Assembly (NCBI GenBank): GCA_001730015.1
Contig: MDLA01000128.1
Span: forward strand, 1 to 34,990
Length of the DNA: 34,990 nt
From: Chromatiales bacterium (ex Bugula neritina AB1)
GTDB taxonomy: Bacteria; Pseudomonadota; Gammaproteobacteria; Granulosicoccales; Granulosicoccaceae
Direction: 5' to 3'
Below, one piece after another: positions 33,034 through 34,990 of the stretch. Positions within the stretch are counted from its first letter, which is position 1. Each line of letters begins with the position of its first letter. The translations under genes and the position numbers were made by a program. The notes below the pieces were generated by a model, which was not told the DNA's origin, made no database searches, and saw nothing but the letters and a program-made list of their open reading frames with translations.

Positions 33034-33456
33034 CTAATAAGGGGTGAGTTCGCCAGTGATACGATCAATTAAACAGGCGAGATTCGGTCCGATAGCGCAG
33101 GCAGTATAAGTGGGTACGCCGCCGAACTCGGTGCGGCCACTGTCTTTGATCAGCTGGCTCTTTAAACCCTGTTCACGTGCTGCTTCGTGCAGTTCAAGCA
33201 ATTGTGCTTCCGAGTTTACACGCAGGCAGATTTTCGGCATGCCTTTGTTAATCCACCTGATCGTGTCAGCATCGAGTTCGGTAATCTGTGGCTGATCACT
33301 ATTTCGCAGAGAAGAAACCAGGAACTCCATCGATGCATGTGAGCCCTGTGCTATCTCCTTGCCCCGGCGCATTTTAAGGTCTTTCCTTACCAGAATAACC
33401 TGCTTTCTGCGCTCCCCGTTGGTGATATTCTCAGGTTCAGTCATGGATTGTCTCAT
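33034..33456 (-). CDS. Peptidyl-tRNA hydrolase, Pth2 family
   Basis: 140 aa. The family motifs 'KQVILVRKDLKMRRGKEIAQGSHASMEF' (K/R..L.M..GK.aaQ..HA), 'ICLRVNSEAQLLELHEAAREQGLKSQLIKDSGRTEF' and 'PTYTACAIGPN' are all visible in order, so this is Pth2 rather than bacterial Pth1. It removes peptides from prematurely released tRNA. Two starts are possible: ATG 33456 or ATG 33444 (with GAGA upstream), giving 140 or 136 aa. It converges with the DUF3179 gene at a 10-bp spacing. Such a protein is common in archaea and eukaryotes but less common in bacteria. Confidence 0.88.
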   Translation of the reverse strand: MRQSMTEPENITNGERRKQVILVRKDLKMRRGKEIAQGSHASMEFLVSSLRNSDQPQITELDADTIRWINKGMPKICLRVNSEAQLLELHEAAREQGLKSQLIKDSGRTEFGGVPTYTACAIGPNLACLIDRITGELTPY

Positions 33457-33610
33457 TCAGATTTTGCATGGATCGTACAGGCTAAATGCCTGCAAAGTAA
33501 GCGAACCGGCTTACTGTAATTTGTTTTTATCTTGAGTCCTGGATTGAACTCAGTACCACTCAGATTCCTTGTATAATCGATTAACATTTTATCGAAAGTC
33601 AGGGTTGGCA

Positions 33611-34789
33611 ATGAAGGTCGTAGATAATTTCAATCGAATCGGGGAAGAAAATGCTTTTGCGGTACTGGCAAGAGCAAATGAACTCGCAGATAGCGGCCGC
33701 AGTGTAATCAACCTTGGTATTGGTCAGCCTGATTTCCCCACACCCGAAAACATTGTGCAGGCAGCTGTTAAAGCGCTGCAAGACGGCCACCACGGGTATA
33801 CGGCTGCCACCGGAATCCCAGCGCTGCGTGAAGCAGTCGCCAATGATCTGCAGCGTCGCTTCAGTGTGCAGGTGAATGCCGATAATATTATTGTTGTACC
33901 CGGTGGCAAAGTCACAATGTTTGCTGCCATTTTGATGTTTGGCGAGCCCGGCGCCGAGATACTCTATCCGGATCCAGGTTTCCCGATTTATCGATCCATG
34001 ATCGAATATACCGGTGCCAAGCCCGTGGCAATTCCCATCCGCGAAGAAAATCAGTTTGCGTTCTCGGCTGAGGAGACGCTAGCGCTTATTACACCAGCGA
34101 CCAGACTCATAATTATAAACTCACCCGCGAATCCCTGCGGTGGTGTTACACCAAAAGAAGAAATAGATAAGCTGGTAGCCGGTCTGGAGCAATTTCCAGA
34201 AGTGGCCATTCTATCCGATGAGATATACGATCAAATGGTCTATGACGATCAGCAGCATGTCAGTCTATTGCACTACCCGCAAATCCGTGACCGATTAATT
34301 CTTCTGAATGGCTGGTCCAAAACTTATGCAATGACCGGCTGGAGACTAGGGTATTCAATCTGGCCGGACTCCCTCTATGAGAACGTTCGAAAGCTCGCGG
34401 TTAATGCCTGGAGTTGTGTCAATGCGCCCGCGCAGTTTGCCGCACTGGAAGCGCTAACCGGCCCCCAGCATGCAGTAGCAAGTATGGTTAAAGAATTCGA
34501 TAACCGTCGCAAGGTAGTTGTTAAAGAATTGAATCAGCTCCTTGGAGTATCCTGTGTAGTGCCGAAAGGCGCTTTTTATGCTTTCCCGAATATAAGTCAA
34601 ACCGGTTGGCAGGCAAAGCCGCTGGCATCGGCACTATTGGAGGATGCAGGCGTCGCATTAATAGGCGGGCCGGATTTTGGCATACATGGAGAAGGTTATA
34701 TCCGGGTGTCTTATGCGAACTCTACCGAGAACATACTCGAAGCTATTGGTCGGATGAAACAGTTTTTAGAGACTAAGCCGGCAGTTTGA
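33611..34789 (+). CDS. Class I pyridoxal-phosphate aminotransferase
   Basis: 392 aa from ATG 33611 (AGGG about 8 nt upstream), preferred over a TTG or other start at 33569 since family members begin near 'FNRIGEENAFAVLARANEL'. Fold type I motifs are 'NLGIGQPDFPTP' (35-46), 'INSPANPCGGV' (169-179), 'LSDEIYDQM' (201-209), and the Schiff-base lysine K237 in 'NGWSKTYAMTGWRLGY'. It transfers an amino group between an amino acid and a 2-oxo acid in the cytoplasm. Aspartate- or aromatic-type specificity is not distinguishable from sequence here. Confidence 0.92.
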   Translation: MKVVDNFNRIGEENAFAVLARANELADSGRSVINLGIGQPDFPTPENIVQAAVKALQDGHHGYTAATGIPALREAVANDLQRRFSVQVNADNIIVVPGGKVTMFAAILMFGEPGAEILYPDPGFPIYRSMIEYTGAKPVAIPIREENQFAFSAEETLALITPATRLIIINSPANPCGGVTPKEEIDKLVAGLEQFPEVAILSDEIYDQMVYDDQQHVSLLHYPQIRDRLILLNGWSKTYAMTGWRLGYSIWPDSLYENVRKLAVNAWSCVNAPAQFAALEALTGPQHAVASMVKEFDNRRKVVVKELNQLLGVSCVVPKGAFYAFPNISQTGWQAKPLASALLEDAGVALIGGPDFGIHGEGYIRVSYANSTENILEAIGRMKQFLETKPAV

Positions 34790-34990
34790 TGGCGGGAATT
34801 GTAGTTGAAAACATAGCGAGGTGAACGAAAAACTGACAAACCGCTGTTTCCTTCATATGCCCTAAATAAAAAAGCCGTCTTGTTCAGAAATTACCCGGAC
34901 ACAGACATCATGAAACAACGGCTATTTACCCTGGCGTTGCATTAAATTTCGAGTTCAGAAGCTTATAGAGCTGTATAAAAGGCGCTGCAC
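34790..34990. other. 3' flank of the aminotransferase gene
   Basis: No gene supported. A-rich AAAAAAGCCGT (34867-34878) and ACGGCTATTT (34918-34927) could pair over a 40-nt loop as a poor terminator. Nothing else of note up to the window edge. Confidence 0.35.

Overview
The window looks like the chromosome of a free-living, probably marine gammaproteobacterium of roughly 48-50 % GC. This rests on the homodimeric-type pyruvate dehydrogenase E1 (aceE) next to aceF, an Aap/Bzt-type amino-acid ABC transporter with choline-sulfatase, chemotaxis and exopolysaccharide-export genes, and GloB, GrxC and a Pth2-type hydrolase. The genus cannot be fixed from the sequence; this is inference.

Layout. 1-3.8 kb: C-terminal part of a TPR signalling protein, a small secreted protein, about 740 bp of decayed DNA, then an excisionase-like gene and a lambda-type tyrosine integrase that abut the 3' end of a tRNA-Gly(GCC) gene. 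This is the integrase end of a tRNA-borne island. 4.0-5.3 kb (minus strand): a SoxS-like thioredoxin-fold protein and a DUF1045 2H-phosphoesterase-like protein. 5.55-7.6 kb: four consecutive monocistronic copies of one 55-residue gene, each with a similar leader and its own intrinsic terminator, followed by a small solitary winged-helix protein. 7.9-8.6 kb: gloB. 9-11.1 kb: an outer-membrane beta-barrel protein and a Wza/GumB-like export protein. 11.2-17 kb: an AapJQMP-like ABC transporter followed within 19 bp by a choline-sulfatase. 17-20.3 kb: a LysR regulator divergent from a citrate-synthase-family gene, then a convergent MFS transporter. 20.4-25.7 kb: aceEF (minus) divergent from an Lrp/AsnC regulator and a membrane-anchored hypothetical. 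26.1-29.1 kb: a periplasmic sensor-like protein and a methyl-accepting chemotaxis protein. 29.3-34.8 kb: a 2-keto-4-pentenoate hydratase-family enzyme, glutaredoxin, a short propeller-like protein, a DUF3179 protein, Pth2 and a class I aminotransferase.

The most unusual feature is the array at 5.66-7.16 kb. All four copies encode exactly the same 55-aa protein, yet aligned pairs differ at about 25 of 55 codons, all silently. The protein is held invariant while the DNA has diverged extensively. Such a multi-copy, individually promoted and terminated design suggests that dosage or independent control of a small helical protein matters. I recognise no family for it.

A second structural signal is a roughly 180-bp MITE-like element with inverted termini (CCCGCATTATTCATGGG type) present three times (6.27, 7.70 and 29.14 kb). 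One copy lies inside the array. Two copies begin exactly at the stop codon of a neighbouring gene (gloB and the chemotaxis gene), consistent with insertion at a CTAA/TTAA-like target that keeps the stop codon.
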